Part shown: piece after piece, positions 9,036-17,366 of the stretch
Numbering within the stretch: the first letter of the stretch is position 1
How the letters are laid out: each line of letters starts with the position of its first letter
DNA from: Methylophilaceae bacterium
GTDB lineage: Bacteria; Pseudomonadota; Gammaproteobacteria; Burkholderiales; Methylophilaceae
Direction: 5' to 3'
Assembly: GCA_028244835.1 (NCBI GenBank)
Contig: JAOKBJ010000001.1
Coordinates: 248,001 to 312,000, forward strand
DNA: 64,000 nucleotides
Program-made: the position numbers and the translations under genes
The notes under the pieces: generated by a model
Databases searched by the model: none
The model's input: the letters and a program-made list of their open reading frames with translations, nothing else
What the model was told of the DNA's origin: nothing

Positions 9036-9959
9036 ATGAAAAAAATTTTAAAAGATAAAAATGTTACAAAAATTCTCTTTATAACACTTTCGAATATTGG
9101 TGATGCAATATTAACAACGCCTACTCTTGAATCTTTACATTTGAAATATCCTAATGCTGTTTTTGATATTGTTGGAGATAAGCGCTCTAAAATTATATTT
9201 AAATATTGCCCATATATGAATATTTTTATTGAAAAAGATAAAAACTTTGGAGTGTATGGGTTTTTATCTTTAATAAAGGAAATAAGGCAGGAAAGTTATG
9301 ATTTAGCAGTTGATTTAAGATCTGACGTGCTTCTATATCTCATAAAATCAAAGCAAAAATTTTTTAAGGTATCAAATAATGCAAATTTAAATCTCCACAG
9401 TGCTGAAAAACATTACTTATCAATTAAGAAAATTATTCAAAATACGCCACCTTCAACTAATATTTGGCTCTCAGATTATGAAAGTGAAATTTCAAAACAA
9501 GTCTTTAATAAATTTTCAAATAACCAATTTTTAACATTAGGATTGGGTGCAAATTTTGATGGAAAAATTTGGGATGTTTCAAATTTTATTAATCTAGCAA
9601 AAATCCTAAAAGATATCTTTGGTGTGGTTGTTTTAGTCGGTGATCGCAAAGACGCTCCTCTATCGAAAGAATTCATTTCAAAATATAAAGGACCTGTAAT
9701 TGATTGCTGCGGCCATTATAACCTTCTAGAAACAGCTGCAATAATTAAAGAATCAAATTTTTTTGTTGGTAACGATTCTGGATTAGGACATATTGCAAGT
9801 GCTGTAGGGACAAAATCATTCACAATTTTTGGGATAGGAAACCCCTCTAGATATAAACCTTGGGGTAAAAAAGTATTATGGATACAAGATAAGAATTATG
9901 AAATAAATAATGTTGGTTCAAAGATTGTTGCTGATAAAATTATTCGAGCATTAGGTTAA
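9036..9959 (+). CDS. GT9-family glycosyltransferase (heptosyltransferase-like)
   Basis: This 307-residue protein is a second GT9 enzyme. ITLSNIGDAILTTPTL (about residues 16-31) is the acceptor-domain motif shared with WaaC/WaaF. GNDSGLGHIASAVG (from about 245) is the donor-domain DSG-x2-H motif, followed by FGIGNPSRYKPWG. It is only distantly similar to the GT9 protein encoded at 5188-6081, so the two are not a recent duplication. It follows the acyltransferase by 3 bases and ends 20 bases from the convergent moaC gene. A role in adding a heptose-like sugar to the LPS core is the likeliest. Confidence 0.83.
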   Translation: MKKILKDKNVTKILFITLSNIGDAILTTPTLESLHLKYPNAVFDIVGDKRSKIIFKYCPYMNIFIEKDKNFGVYGFLSLIKEIRQESYDLAVDLRSDVLLYLIKSKQKFFKVSNNANLNLHSAEKHYLSIKKIIQNTPPSTNIWLSDYESEISKQVFNKFSNNQFLTLGLGANFDGKIWDVSNFINLAKILKDIFGVVVLVGDRKDAPLSKEFISKYKGPVIDCCGHYNLLETAAIIKESNFFVGNDSGLGHIASAVGTKSFTIFGIGNPSRYKPWGKKVLWIQDKNYEINNVGSKIVADKIIRALG

Positions 9960-9979
9960 TTAATTTATTATTGGCCTTA

Positions 9980-10453
9980 TTATTTTTTTGTAAGCCATGT
10001 TCCTGATTTACCGCCCCGCTTCTCTAAAAGTTTTATTTCTGAGATTACCATATTCTTATCGGAAGCTTTACACATATCATATATAGTTAGAAGTGCAACT
10101 GATACGGCAGTAAGAGCTTCCATCTCTGCCCCTGTTTTACTAAAGCACTCGACACTTGATTTGCAATCAATTTTTTTTTCTAGTGTGTCGATATTGAATT
10201 CAATATCAATTTTATTTAAATTAATATTATGACAAAGAGGGATTAAGTCCGATGTTTTTTTTGCAGCTTGAATGGCTGCTATTTTAGCGACAGTTAATAC
10301 GTCTCCTTTTTTTAAACTTCCTATTTCAACTAAATTAATAGTTTCTTTATTCAATTTAATAAAGCCAGATGCTATTGCGATTCTATTTGTATTATCTTTA
10401 TCAGATATACCTACCATTTTAGCATTTCCATTTTTGTCAATATGTGTGAGCAT
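9980..10453 (-). CDS. moaC: Cyclic pyranopterin monophosphate synthase MoaC
   Basis: MoaC converts the MoaA product (3',8-cyclo-7,8-dihydro-GTP) to cyclic pyranopterin monophosphate in molybdenum cofactor synthesis. The 157 residues match the usual family length. The N-terminus has HIDKNGNAKMVGISDK. KKTSDLIPLCHNI (about residues 65-77) and MEALTAVSVALLTIYDMCKA (about 112-131) are the conserved active-site blocks, and GGKSGTW closes the protein. It stands alone here without other moa genes and is divergent from the BepA-like gene across 56 bases. It implies that the cell makes Mo-enzymes. Confidence 0.96.
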   Translation of the reverse strand: MLTHIDKNGNAKMVGISDKDNTNRIAIASGFIKLNKETINLVEIGSLKKGDVLTVAKIAAIQAAKKTSDLIPLCHNINLNKIDIEFNIDTLEKKIDCKSSVECFSKTGAEMEALTAVSVALLTIYDMCKASDKNMVISEIKLLEKRGGKSGTWLTKK

Positions 10454-10509
10454 GGGTTTATAATACTTAATTTATGGATTAAATAGCATAATACCTTTAA
10501 AAAAATATT

Positions 10510-11940
10510 ATGAAAAAAATTTTCTTTTGTATTTTCTTTGTTTCTAAAATATGTTTTTCTAATGAGTTACCAGATTTAGGTGACTATAGTGAAACAATAA
10601 TTGGTGGGCATGCAGAAAAAATTATTGGAACTCAAATACTTCAGCAAGCTCATCAGAGCCCTAGCATTCTTAAGGACGTTGAAATTGAGGACTATCTATA
10701 CGGTTTAACAGATAAATTAGTTAAAGCAAGTGATTACTCAGGAAGTGGAATAAAATTTTTTGTAGTAAATGATCGATCTATAAATGCATTTGCAATGTTG
10801 GGTGGAGTAATTGGTATTCACACAGGCCTTATTTTGTCATCAAATTCTGAATCAGAACTTGCTAGTGTCCTTAGCCATGAGATTGCACATGTTACTCAAA
10901 GGCACATAGCAAGATTAATGGGAAAACTTCAAAAAGATTCTTTTAAATCTTATCTTGGTTTAGGATTAGCATTGTTATTGGCGAGGTCTAACCCTGATCT
11001 AGCAAGAGGTGCATTAACTGCATCACAAGCATTAGGAGTCCAAACTGTATTAGACTTTACTAGGCAAAATGAAAAAGAAGCGGATCGTGTTGGTATTGGA
11101 ATCCTTCATAAAGCTGGTTTTGATGTTAGAGGCTCGATTGATTTCTTTAAAACCTTGCAAAAAGGTAACCAATATTCAATGGGAGGAGCCCCTTCATTTC
11201 TAAGAACCCATCCAATTACTTCTGAACGGATAAGTGATATTGAGAATCGTTTAGCAGAATATCCCTATAAACAACGTGTTGATAACCCAAGTTTTCATTT
11301 CGTAAAAGCTAAAATAAAAGTGTTTCTCCAAGATAAAAAAACAATGAAAAAACAGCTGATAAGTAATATTAAAAATAAAACTTATGTAAATGAATTTGGA
11401 GAGAGGTATGCACTTGCATATGCTTATTTTTTGAATGAAAATTTCAGTGAGGCTTTACAAGAATTAGAATGGCTTAAGAATAAAAAAATTGAGAATCCAA
11501 TGATCGATCAATTAAATATAGAGATTTTAATTAAAAAAGGTGACATCAATAATGCATACTTAGCAATAAAAAAAGCACTTATGAAGTATCCAAATTACAG
11601 AGCATTTGTTTATGAGTTAGGTAATTATTTAATTGAAAAAAAATCTGCAAAGCAAGCTATTAAATTTTTACAAAGTTATACCAGTATTTTTCATAGTGAT
11701 TCAAAAATATATAGATTATTAGCGAAAGCATACTCACTAAATGGGAAACAGCTTTTACAATATGAAAGTCTTGCAGAATCTTTTTACTATAGTTACAACT
11801 TGCAGGAAGCAATAGTGCAAATGGATATGGCAGTAAAAGCTAGAGATGGTAATTTTTATGAAAAATCTAGAGTTGAGTCACGTTTAAAGAGCCTTCAAAG
11901 AGAAAAAGAAATTTACGAAATAAGTAAAGCCAACTTATAA
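10510..11940 (+). CDS. bepA: BepA/YfgC-like periplasmic M48 metalloprotease with TPR repeats
   Basis: The 476-residue protein has a cleavable signal peptide (about residues 1-17), then an M48 zinc-protease domain with HEIAHVTQRH (from residue 123) and a downstream NEKEADRVG segment that supplies the third ligand. The C-terminal half (about 280-470) is made of TPR-like helical repeats. This is the architecture of E. coli BepA/YfgC, which acts with the BAM complex and LptD to assemble or degrade outer-membrane proteins. It would work in the periplasm. It is a single-gene unit divergent from moaC, with a 100-base AT-rich gap before ahpC. Confidence 0.88.
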   Translation: MKKIFFCIFFVSKICFSNELPDLGDYSETIIGGHAEKIIGTQILQQAHQSPSILKDVEIEDYLYGLTDKLVKASDYSGSGIKFFVVNDRSINAFAMLGGVIGIHTGLILSSNSESELASVLSHEIAHVTQRHIARLMGKLQKDSFKSYLGLGLALLLARSNPDLARGALTASQALGVQTVLDFTRQNEKEADRVGIGILHKAGFDVRGSIDFFKTLQKGNQYSMGGAPSFLRTHPITSERISDIENRLAEYPYKQRVDNPSFHFVKAKIKVFLQDKKTMKKQLISNIKNKTYVNEFGERYALAYAYFLNENFSEALQELEWLKNKKIENPMIDQLNIEILIKKGDINNAYLAIKKALMKYPNYRAFVYELGNYLIEKKSAKQAIKFLQSYTSIFHSDSKIYRLLAKAYSLNGKQLLQYESLAESFYYSYNLQEAIVQMDMAVKARDGNFYEKSRVESRLKSLQREKEIYEISKANL

Positions 11941-12040
11941 TAAGAATTATTTATTAATAATATATATATAATTAATTATACAAATTAAATAATCTCCTTA
12001 AAATTAGCTCTTAAATAAAAAATTAAAGGGAAATTTAATT

Positions 12041-12619
12041 ATGAGTTCATTAATAAACACAAGCATTAAGCCTTTCAATGCTAAGGCTTATCATGCAAAA
12101 GATGAGTACGGAGAATTTATAGATATTACAGAAGAAACTTTAAATGGGCATTGGTCTGTATTTGTTTTTTATCCCGCTGACTTTACTTTTGTTTGCCCAA
12201 CTGAATTAAGTGATCTTGCAGATCACTATGAAGAGCTAAAAAAATTAAATGTTGAGGTTTACGCTATCTCTACGGACACGCATTTTAGCCATAAGGCTTG
12301 GCATGATTCTTCTGAATCGATAAAAAAAATAAGATTTCCAATGATTGGAGATCCTACAGGCATTTTAGCTAGAAACTTTGATGTAATGATAGAAGAAGAA
12401 GGCTTAGCATTAAGAGGGACATTTATCATTAACTCTGAAGGTAAAATTAAAACACTCGAAGTTAATGATCTGGGCATAGGTCGCTCTGCAGAAGACTTGG
12501 TTAGAAAAGTTCAAGCTGCGCAATATATTGAAGCTAATCCAAATGAAGTATGCCCTGCATCATGGAAACCAGGCGCTGAAACTTTAAAACCATCATTAGA
12601 TTTAGTAGGAAAAATTTAA
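12041..12619 (+). CDS. ahpC: Alkyl hydroperoxide reductase C (2-Cys peroxiredoxin)
   Basis: This 192-residue protein is a typical 2-Cys peroxiredoxin of the AhpC type. FVCPTE holds the peroxidatic Cys52, and EVCPASWKPG near the C-terminus holds the resolving Cys171. Between them are the family segments STDTHFSHKAWH and RGTFIINSEG. It reduces hydrogen peroxide and organic hydroperoxides in the cytoplasm. No ahpF lies beside it, so the reductant (AhpF, AhpD or thioredoxin-type) must come from elsewhere. Its stop is one base from the convergent hda stop. A good ribosome-binding site (AAAGGGAAA) precedes the ATG. Confidence 0.96.
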   Translation: MSSLINTSIKPFNAKAYHAKDEYGEFIDITEETLNGHWSVFVFYPADFTFVCPTELSDLADHYEELKKLNVEVYAISTDTHFSHKAWHDSSESIKKIRFPMIGDPTGILARNFDVMIEEEGLALRGTFIINSEGKIKTLEVNDLGIGRSAEDLVRKVQAAQYIEANPNEVCPASWKPGAETLKPSLDLVGKI

Positions 12620-12620
12620 T

Positions 12621-13226
12621 CTATTTAAATAAATTTTCTTGATTCATTTCTTTAAGAAGTGGGATAGTAATAGGCCGTTTAGTCTTAAGTGACCAACGGT
12701 CTAATGCGTCTAGAGTAGCAATAAGTGAATGAAGATCTCTTTTGTAGTAGCGAAGTAAGTATTCAATAATTTCAATTTTAAGATTAAGTCCTCTATCTTT
12801 AGAGTATTTATTCAAAGCCTGTTTTTTTTCAATATCGGATAGTAAGCTGAGCTTGTAGACTAATCCCCAGCTTAAACGACTAGCTAAGTCATCTCTTAAC
12901 ATCATTTTATTAGGGTTATTATTTCCTGTAACTAATAGTTTTTTATGTGCAGATTTGTGGTCATTATAAAGATTAAAAATATCAATTTGCTTACTTTGGC
13001 TAGCTTGGTCAATATCTTCTATTATTGTAATATTTTTATTTTGAATTGATTCAGCCAAGTGAGATTTTCCACAACCTTTATCTCCCCAAATATAAATAAA
13101 AAAAATATCATTCTCAGGCAAAATAAAATTCTTTAATGCATTAAAACATTCCTTATTATTTCCAACAATAAAGTTTTCGAATGTCTTATGTGTTGGTAAT
13201 TCAATATTAAGTAAGAGTTGTTCCAT
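12621..13226 (-). CDS. hda: DnaA regulatory inactivator Hda
   Basis: Hda binds the sliding clamp and stimulates hydrolysis of DnaA-bound ATP to prevent re-initiation of replication. The 201-residue protein has an N-terminal QLLLNIEL segment that fits the clamp-binding motif, a Walker A GDKGCGKSH (residues 48-56) and a Walker B-like TIIEDID. An LRDDLASRLSWGL stretch has the sensor/arginine-finger layout of DnaA-family AAA+ proteins. It lacks the DNA-binding domain of DnaA, which supports Hda. It is divergent from purM, the usual arrangement in betaproteobacteria. It is about 30 residues shorter than E. coli Hda but keeps the key motifs. Confidence 0.88.
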   Translation of the reverse strand: MEQLLLNIELPTHKTFENFIVGNNKECFNALKNFILPENDIFFIYIWGDKGCGKSHLAESIQNKNITIIEDIDQASQSKQIDIFNLYNDHKSAHKKLLVTGNNNPNKMMLRDDLASRLSWGLVYKLSLLSDIEKKQALNKYSKDRGLNLKIEIIEYLLRYYKRDLHSLIATLDALDRWSLKTKRPITIPLLKEMNQENLFK

Positions 13227-13254
13227 AGGATTATGAGTATATGAGAATTATCTA

Positions 13255-13283
13255 TTGCTACTAAATTCAGTTAAAATTATATT
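13255..13283 (+). promoter_or_regulatory. Putative sigma-70 promoter for purM
   Basis: A TTGCTA -35 box (13255-13260) is followed after 17 bases by a TATATT -10 box (13278-13283). The predicted start near 13290 would leave a short leader before the TTG start of purM at 13322. The call rests only on the hexamers and spacing in the hda-purM divergent gap, where AT-richness makes chance matches likely. Confidence 0.45.
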
Positions 13284-13321
13284 ATACGTAAAGTATTCAA
13301 CATTCCAGAGGGTAAATAAAA

Positions 13322-14374
13322 TTGTCTCAAGATTCTAGCAATAAAAAAAATTCTATTTCTTACAAAGATGCCGGTGTCGATATAAAAGCAGGGGATAGAT
13401 TGGTGTCAAATATAAAGCCATATGCAAAAGCTACAAATCGACCAGAAGTGATGGGTGGGTTAGGAGGCTTTGGGTCATTGTTCGAGATACCTAAAAAGTT
13501 TAAAAATCCCGTATTAGTTTCTGGAACTGATGGAGTTGGTACGAAGCTTAAATTAGCATTTGATTTAAATACTCACAATACTATTGGGCAAGATTTAGTA
13601 GCAATGTGCGTAAATGATATTTTAGTACAAGGGGCAGAGCCTCTATTCTTCTTGGATTACTTTGCATGTGGAAAATTAGATGTAGAGATGGCCACTGAAG
13701 TTATAAAAGGAATATCTGAAGGTTGTTTAATAGCAGGTTGTGCGCTGGTAGGGGGAGAAACGGCAGAGATGCCAGGCATGTACTCTAAAGGAGAGTATGA
13801 TTTAGCCGGATTTTGTGTGGGAGCAGTTGAGCGTAGAAAAGTTATAGATGGTAAAAGTATCTTAGAGGGAGATATCATAATTGGTATAGCATCTTCTGGC
13901 CCTCATTCAAATGGTTATTCTTTGATAAGAAAGGTTTTAGAAAAAGAAAATATTGATCTTAGTAAAGATTTTGATGGTAAAACATTTGGAGATGTCTTAA
14001 TGGCACCAACTAAAATATATGTTAAATCAATTCTAAGTTTATTAGAAAAAATCAAAGTGAATGGGTTGGCTCATATTACTGGTGGAGGTATTTATGAAAA
14101 TATTCCTAGAGTATTACAAGAAAATCAAAAAGCAATTATCAAAAAAAATTCATGGAATATGCCATCGATATTTCAATGGCTTAAGGAAAGAGCAAATATT
14201 GGCGATGAAGAACTATATAAAACATTCAACTGTGGAATTGGCATGATAGTAATAACAAATCCAAATGATAAAGAAGAGGCAATAAGAATTTTAGAAAAAA
14301 ATGGTGAAACTGTATTTTTGCTTGGTGAAATAGCCAATAGAGATCTAAATGAACCTCAGTCTGAAATTATTTAG
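13322..14374 (+). CDS. purM: Phosphoribosylformylglycinamidine cyclo-ligase PurM
   Basis: PurM closes the imidazole ring of aminoimidazole ribotide in purine synthesis. The 350 residues match the family length. [16 protein letters not shown] at the N-terminus, [16 protein letters not shown] (about residues 67-82), [11 protein letters not shown] and [15 protein letters not shown] are characteristic. Translation appears to start at TTG (13322), preceded at a suitable distance by a CAGAGGG ribosome-binding site; no in-frame ATG precedes the conserved N-terminus. The purN gene that commonly follows purM is not present: a DUF3108 gene begins inside the last 26 bases instead. Confidence 0.96.
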   Translation: MSQDSSNKKNSISYKDAGVDIKAGDRLVSNIKPYAKATNRPEVMGGLGGFGSLFEIPKKFKNPVLVSGTDGVGTKLKLAFDLNTHNTIGQDLVAMCVNDILVQGAEPLFFLDYFACGKLDVEMATEVIKGISEGCLIAGCALVGGETAEMPGMYSKGEYDLAGFCVGAVERRKVIDGKSILEGDIIIGIASSGPHSNGYSLIRKVLEKENIDLSKDFDGKTFGDVLMAPTKIYVKSILSLLEKIKVNGLAHITGGGIYENIPRVLQENQKAIIKKNSWNMPSIFQWLKERANIGDEELYKTFNCGIGMIVITNPNDKEEAIRILEKNGETVFLLGEIANRDLNEPQSEII

Positions 14375-15071
14375 ATACTTATGGGTTGTAATATTTTCAC
14401 TATACTCATTCAGCGTAGAGGCTAAATTATTTCCGAAGAATTTTCATAGCGAATATCAGCTTCTCCAAAAAAGTAATAATCTAGGTAGGGTATTTGTAGA
14501 TTTTAATCAAAAAAATAATCAATATGAAATAAAAGCTGTAACCAAAGCAGAAGGTATTTTGAAGCTATTAGGAGATCGGGAGGTTGTTAGTACAGGTCAA
14601 TTAAGTATAGATGGATTTTCACCACAAATATTTGAATTAAAGAATAAGAAAAAACCAAAAAAAAATATTTTGGCGGTATTTGATTCTAAAGATAAGAAAG
14701 TGAAATTAACGTATAAGCAAGAAACTAAAAATATTGGACTTAAGAATAAACATTTTGATGTTTTAACTTATTTATATCAGTTTAATTTTGAATCCCTAAG
14801 TAAAAAAAATTATAATTTTGAAGTAGTAGATGGAAAAAAAAGTCGGATATATTTATACAATAAGGTTAGACGTGAATTTATTAAAACCTTTGCTGGTAGT
14901 CTAGAGGCAGATGTTTATGAAGGTGAGATAAAAGGAAAAAGCAACTCAACACATTATCTATGGATTTTAAGAAAGCCATATAGAATTCCCTTAAAGATTG
15001 AAATAAAGACAGATATTGGGGTCGATATAGAGCAAATTTTAGTAAAAACAAATTTATTACCAATCAAGTAA
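14349..15071 (+). CDS. DUF3108 periplasmic protein
   Basis: This 240-residue protein has an N-terminal signal peptide (about residues 1-25, ending in VEA) followed by a beta-rich domain resembling DUF3108, a family of exported proteins common in proteobacteria. Typical features are the FHSEYQLL opening, the [21 protein letters not shown] segment (in two parts) and a C-terminal PIEI-like strand pattern. Function is unknown. It starts within the last 26 bases of purM and is followed 8 bases later by a second DUF3108-like gene, so the two are probably co-expressed and may form a pair in the envelope. Confidence 0.72.
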   Translation: MNLSLKLFRYLWVVIFSLYSFSVEAKLFPKNFHSEYQLLQKSNNLGRVFVDFNQKNNQYEIKAVTKAEGILKLLGDREVVSTGQLSIDGFSPQIFELKNKKKPKKNILAVFDSKDKKVKLTYKQETKNIGLKNKHFDVLTYLYQFNFESLSKKNYNFEVVDGKKSRIYLYNKVRREFIKTFAGSLEADVYEGEIKGKSNSTHYLWILRKPYRIPLKIEIKTDIGVDIEQILVKTNLLPIK

Positions 15072-15079
15072 AAAAATAG

Positions 15080-16108
15080 ATGAAAAACCGTATTTTAATA
15101 TATGGAATATTTATTTCAATTGTGATTCATTTTATATTTTTATCAAATATAAGATTTAATATAAGCAATAATAAGTTGCTTGATATTCAACTAGTGCAAC
15201 TTCCTCCAGAAATAAGTAAAAAAGATTTATCTCCAGTAAAAAATATTAAGAAAGAAAATATTAAAAAATTTAAAAAAGATAATATAAATAATAAAATTGA
15301 AGAAAAAAAAGAGGAAATATATTGCGAATTATGTAACCCGGTCAAAGATGTTGATGAGCCCATCTCGGAGCCAGTATTTGGCGAGTCAATAAAATCAATC
15401 GAAATGGTTTATAAAGTTCTTCATGATCTTGGCCCAAATAAAGGGGCAATAAGTAAAATAAAACCATTTGGGGTCGATGGGCAAGTTAACATCAAAAATG
15501 AAAAAAATTTAATTTCAAAAGTTGGTAGTTTAATTATTAATTATAAAGTTAATAAAGATAATTATGAAATTTATTATGAAGCCAATGCAGAAGGAATAAG
15601 CTCATTTTTTTACTCAAAACCATTAATACAAAAAAGTACAGGATCAATAAATATATTAGGGTTGAGGCCAGACTATTACCTATATAGCCATGGAAAAAAG
15701 AAAAAGTCAGAAGCATTGTTTGATTGGAAAAGTAAAACTCTAACCATAAATAGGAAGAAAACTACCAATAAGTATGGTTTAATAAATCAGGCACAAGATC
15801 AACTAAGTTTTATGTTCCAATTTATGTTCTTAGATCCATTAAATAAAATGCAAATTCCAATAACTAATGCTAAAGTTTTTAAAATTTATAATTATCACTA
15901 TATCGATGAAGTTAATATAGATACTAAATTAGGTAATCTTAATGTTCTACATGTAGCAAAATTCAATTATCAGAGTCCGGAAAGAATCGATTTATGGCTA
16001 GCAAAAAAATATGGATATTTACCAGTGAAAATATCAATCACTGAAAATGACTTAAGTTCCATTATTCAAGAAATAGAAACTCTAAAAATAAAGAAAATTA
16101 ATGAATAA
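15080..16108 (+). CDS. DUF3108-like protein with TonB-like N-terminal anchor
   Basis: The 342-residue protein starts with one uncleaved transmembrane helix (about residues 5-24). In it Ser13 and His17 keep the S-x3-H spacing seen in TonB/TolA-type anchors, and LDIQLVQLPP follows as in many TonB-like proteins. A Lys/Glu-rich linker (about 45-85), with a CELC pair near its end, leads to a periplasmic DUF3108-like beta domain (about 120-340). It overlaps the RNA methyltransferase gene by 8 bases. Its role is unknown; an inner-membrane-anchored periplasmic protein acting with the preceding DUF3108 protein is an inference. Confidence 0.6.
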   Translation: MKNRILIYGIFISIVIHFIFLSNIRFNISNNKLLDIQLVQLPPEISKKDLSPVKNIKKENIKKFKKDNINNKIEEKKEEIYCELCNPVKDVDEPISEPVFGESIKSIEMVYKVLHDLGPNKGAISKIKPFGVDGQVNIKNEKNLISKVGSLIINYKVNKDNYEIYYEANAEGISSFFYSKPLIQKSTGSINILGLRPDYYLYSHGKKKKSEALFDWKSKTLTINRKKTTNKYGLINQAQDQLSFMFQFMFLDPLNKMQIPITNAKVFKIYNYHYIDEVNIDTKLGNLNVLHVAKFNYQSPERIDLWLAKKYGYLPVKISITENDLSSIIQEIETLKIKKINE

Positions 16109-17366
16109 ATTAATAATAAAAGCATGCTCAGAAATTTTAAAAGAACATTTTTTGCATTCAGGCCCTGCTGACCGTCAATTAAGTATGTTTTTCAAAAATA
16201 ATAGACATCTTGGAAGTCATGATAGATCAGATCTTTCAGAATTATATTACGGTGTTATTCGAAATAGAAGATATTTAGTTGAAAATATAAGTGAAGAAAA
16301 TCCAAGAAAATTAGTTTTAATTTATATGATGCTAGTTCTGGGTAAAAGTATAAGAGAGCTATCTAATTTTATTGATGATCAAGATTTAACATGGCTTAAA
16401 GAACAAAAGGCTAATAAAGTCAACATAGAGGGGTGGGCTTCAAAGCTAAGTATGCCTGATTGGCTTTGGGAAAACTTATTAGAGCAATACGGCGAGCAAT
16501 CAGCAATTAGTTTAGCAAAGAGTCTGTTAAGCCCAGCTAACCTAAACTTAAGAGTCAACTTACTAAAAGAAAAAAATATTTCAAAGGTTGTTGATGATTT
16601 AATAATTAGCTTTCCAGATTTAAAAGATAAAATAGTTAAAACTAATATATCCCCAATATGTATTTCTTTACCAAGAGGAACATCAATCCAAAAAGACAAT
16701 TTATTTTTAGATGGAATAATTGAAGTTCAAGATGAAGGAAGTCAAATATTATCTTTCTTAGTTAATCCAAAACGAGGGTTTATGGTCGCAGATTTCTGTG
16801 CGGGGGCTGGAGGAAAGACATTAGCACTTTCTGCAATAATGAAAAATACTGGTAGATTGTATGCTTTTGATATTTCAGATAATAGATTAGCAAATTTGAA
16901 AAAAAGGTTAAAAAGATCGGGCGCGTCAAATATTATGTCCCATAAAATAATGCATGAAAATGATACAAAGATAAAAAGATTACGAGAAAAGTTTGATAGA
17001 GTAATTGTTGATGCTCCCTGCACAGGACTGGGCACTTTAAGAAGAAACCCAGATTTGAAATGGAAACACTCGCTTGAATCTGTAGAACAATTAAACTTTA
17101 AGCAAAAGCTAATCATTAATGCAGCTTCGAAATTATGTAAGGTTGGAGGGCATTTAGTCTATGCTACATGCAGTTTATTAAAGCAAGAGAATGAGTTAAT
17201 CGTAGAAAATTTTCTTTTAGAAAATAAAAATTTTAGAGTTTTTTCACCAGAACCAATATTATTAAAATATGATATTCCATTGAAATCAGATAAATATATA
17301 AAGTTAAGACCTGATGAACATAAAACTGATGGATTTTTTGCTGTAATACTAGAAAGGTTTGAATAA
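16101..17366 (+). CDS. rsmB: RsmB-type 16S rRNA (cytosine-C5) methyltransferase
   Basis: The 421-residue protein is a RsmB/NOP-family m5C RNA methyltransferase. The first 140 or so residues look like the NusB-like RNA-binding domain of RsmB. The catalytic half has the SAM motif DFCAGAGGKTLAL, VDAPCTGLGTLRRNP (catalytic-pair Cys near residue 306) and YATCSLL (near 355), the two cysteines expected for m5C enzymes. E. coli RsmB modifies C967 of 16S rRNA. It overlaps the DUF3108 gene upstream by 8 bases and abuts the symporter gene with no gap. A related rRNA or tRNA target cannot be excluded. Confidence 0.85.
   Translation: MNKLIIKACSEILKEHFLHSGPADRQLSMFFKNNRHLGSHDRSDLSELYYGVIRNRRYLVENISEENPRKLVLIYMMLVLGKSIRELSNFIDDQDLTWLKEQKANKVNIEGWASKLSMPDWLWENLLEQYGEQSAISLAKSLLSPANLNLRVNLLKEKNISKVVDDLIISFPDLKDKIVKTNISPICISLPRGTSIQKDNLFLDGIIEVQDEGSQILSFLVNPKRGFMVADFCAGAGGKTLALSAIMKNTGRLYAFDISDNRLANLKKRLKRSGASNIMSHKIMHENDTKIKRLREKFDRVIVDAPCTGLGTLRRNPDLKWKHSLESVEQLNFKQKLIINAASKLCKVGGHLVYATCSLLKQENELIVENFLLENKNFRVFSPEPILLKYDIPLKSDKYIKLRPDEHKTDGFFAVILERFE

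Noticed and set aside
5188-9959. The two GT9 genes as a recent duplication
   Set aside because: Their shared sequence is limited to family motifs, so they look like separate family members.
16742-17116. 124-residue minus-strand frame
   Set aside because: It is an antisense shadow of the catalytic half of the RsmB-like gene; that gene has all expected motifs on the plus strand.
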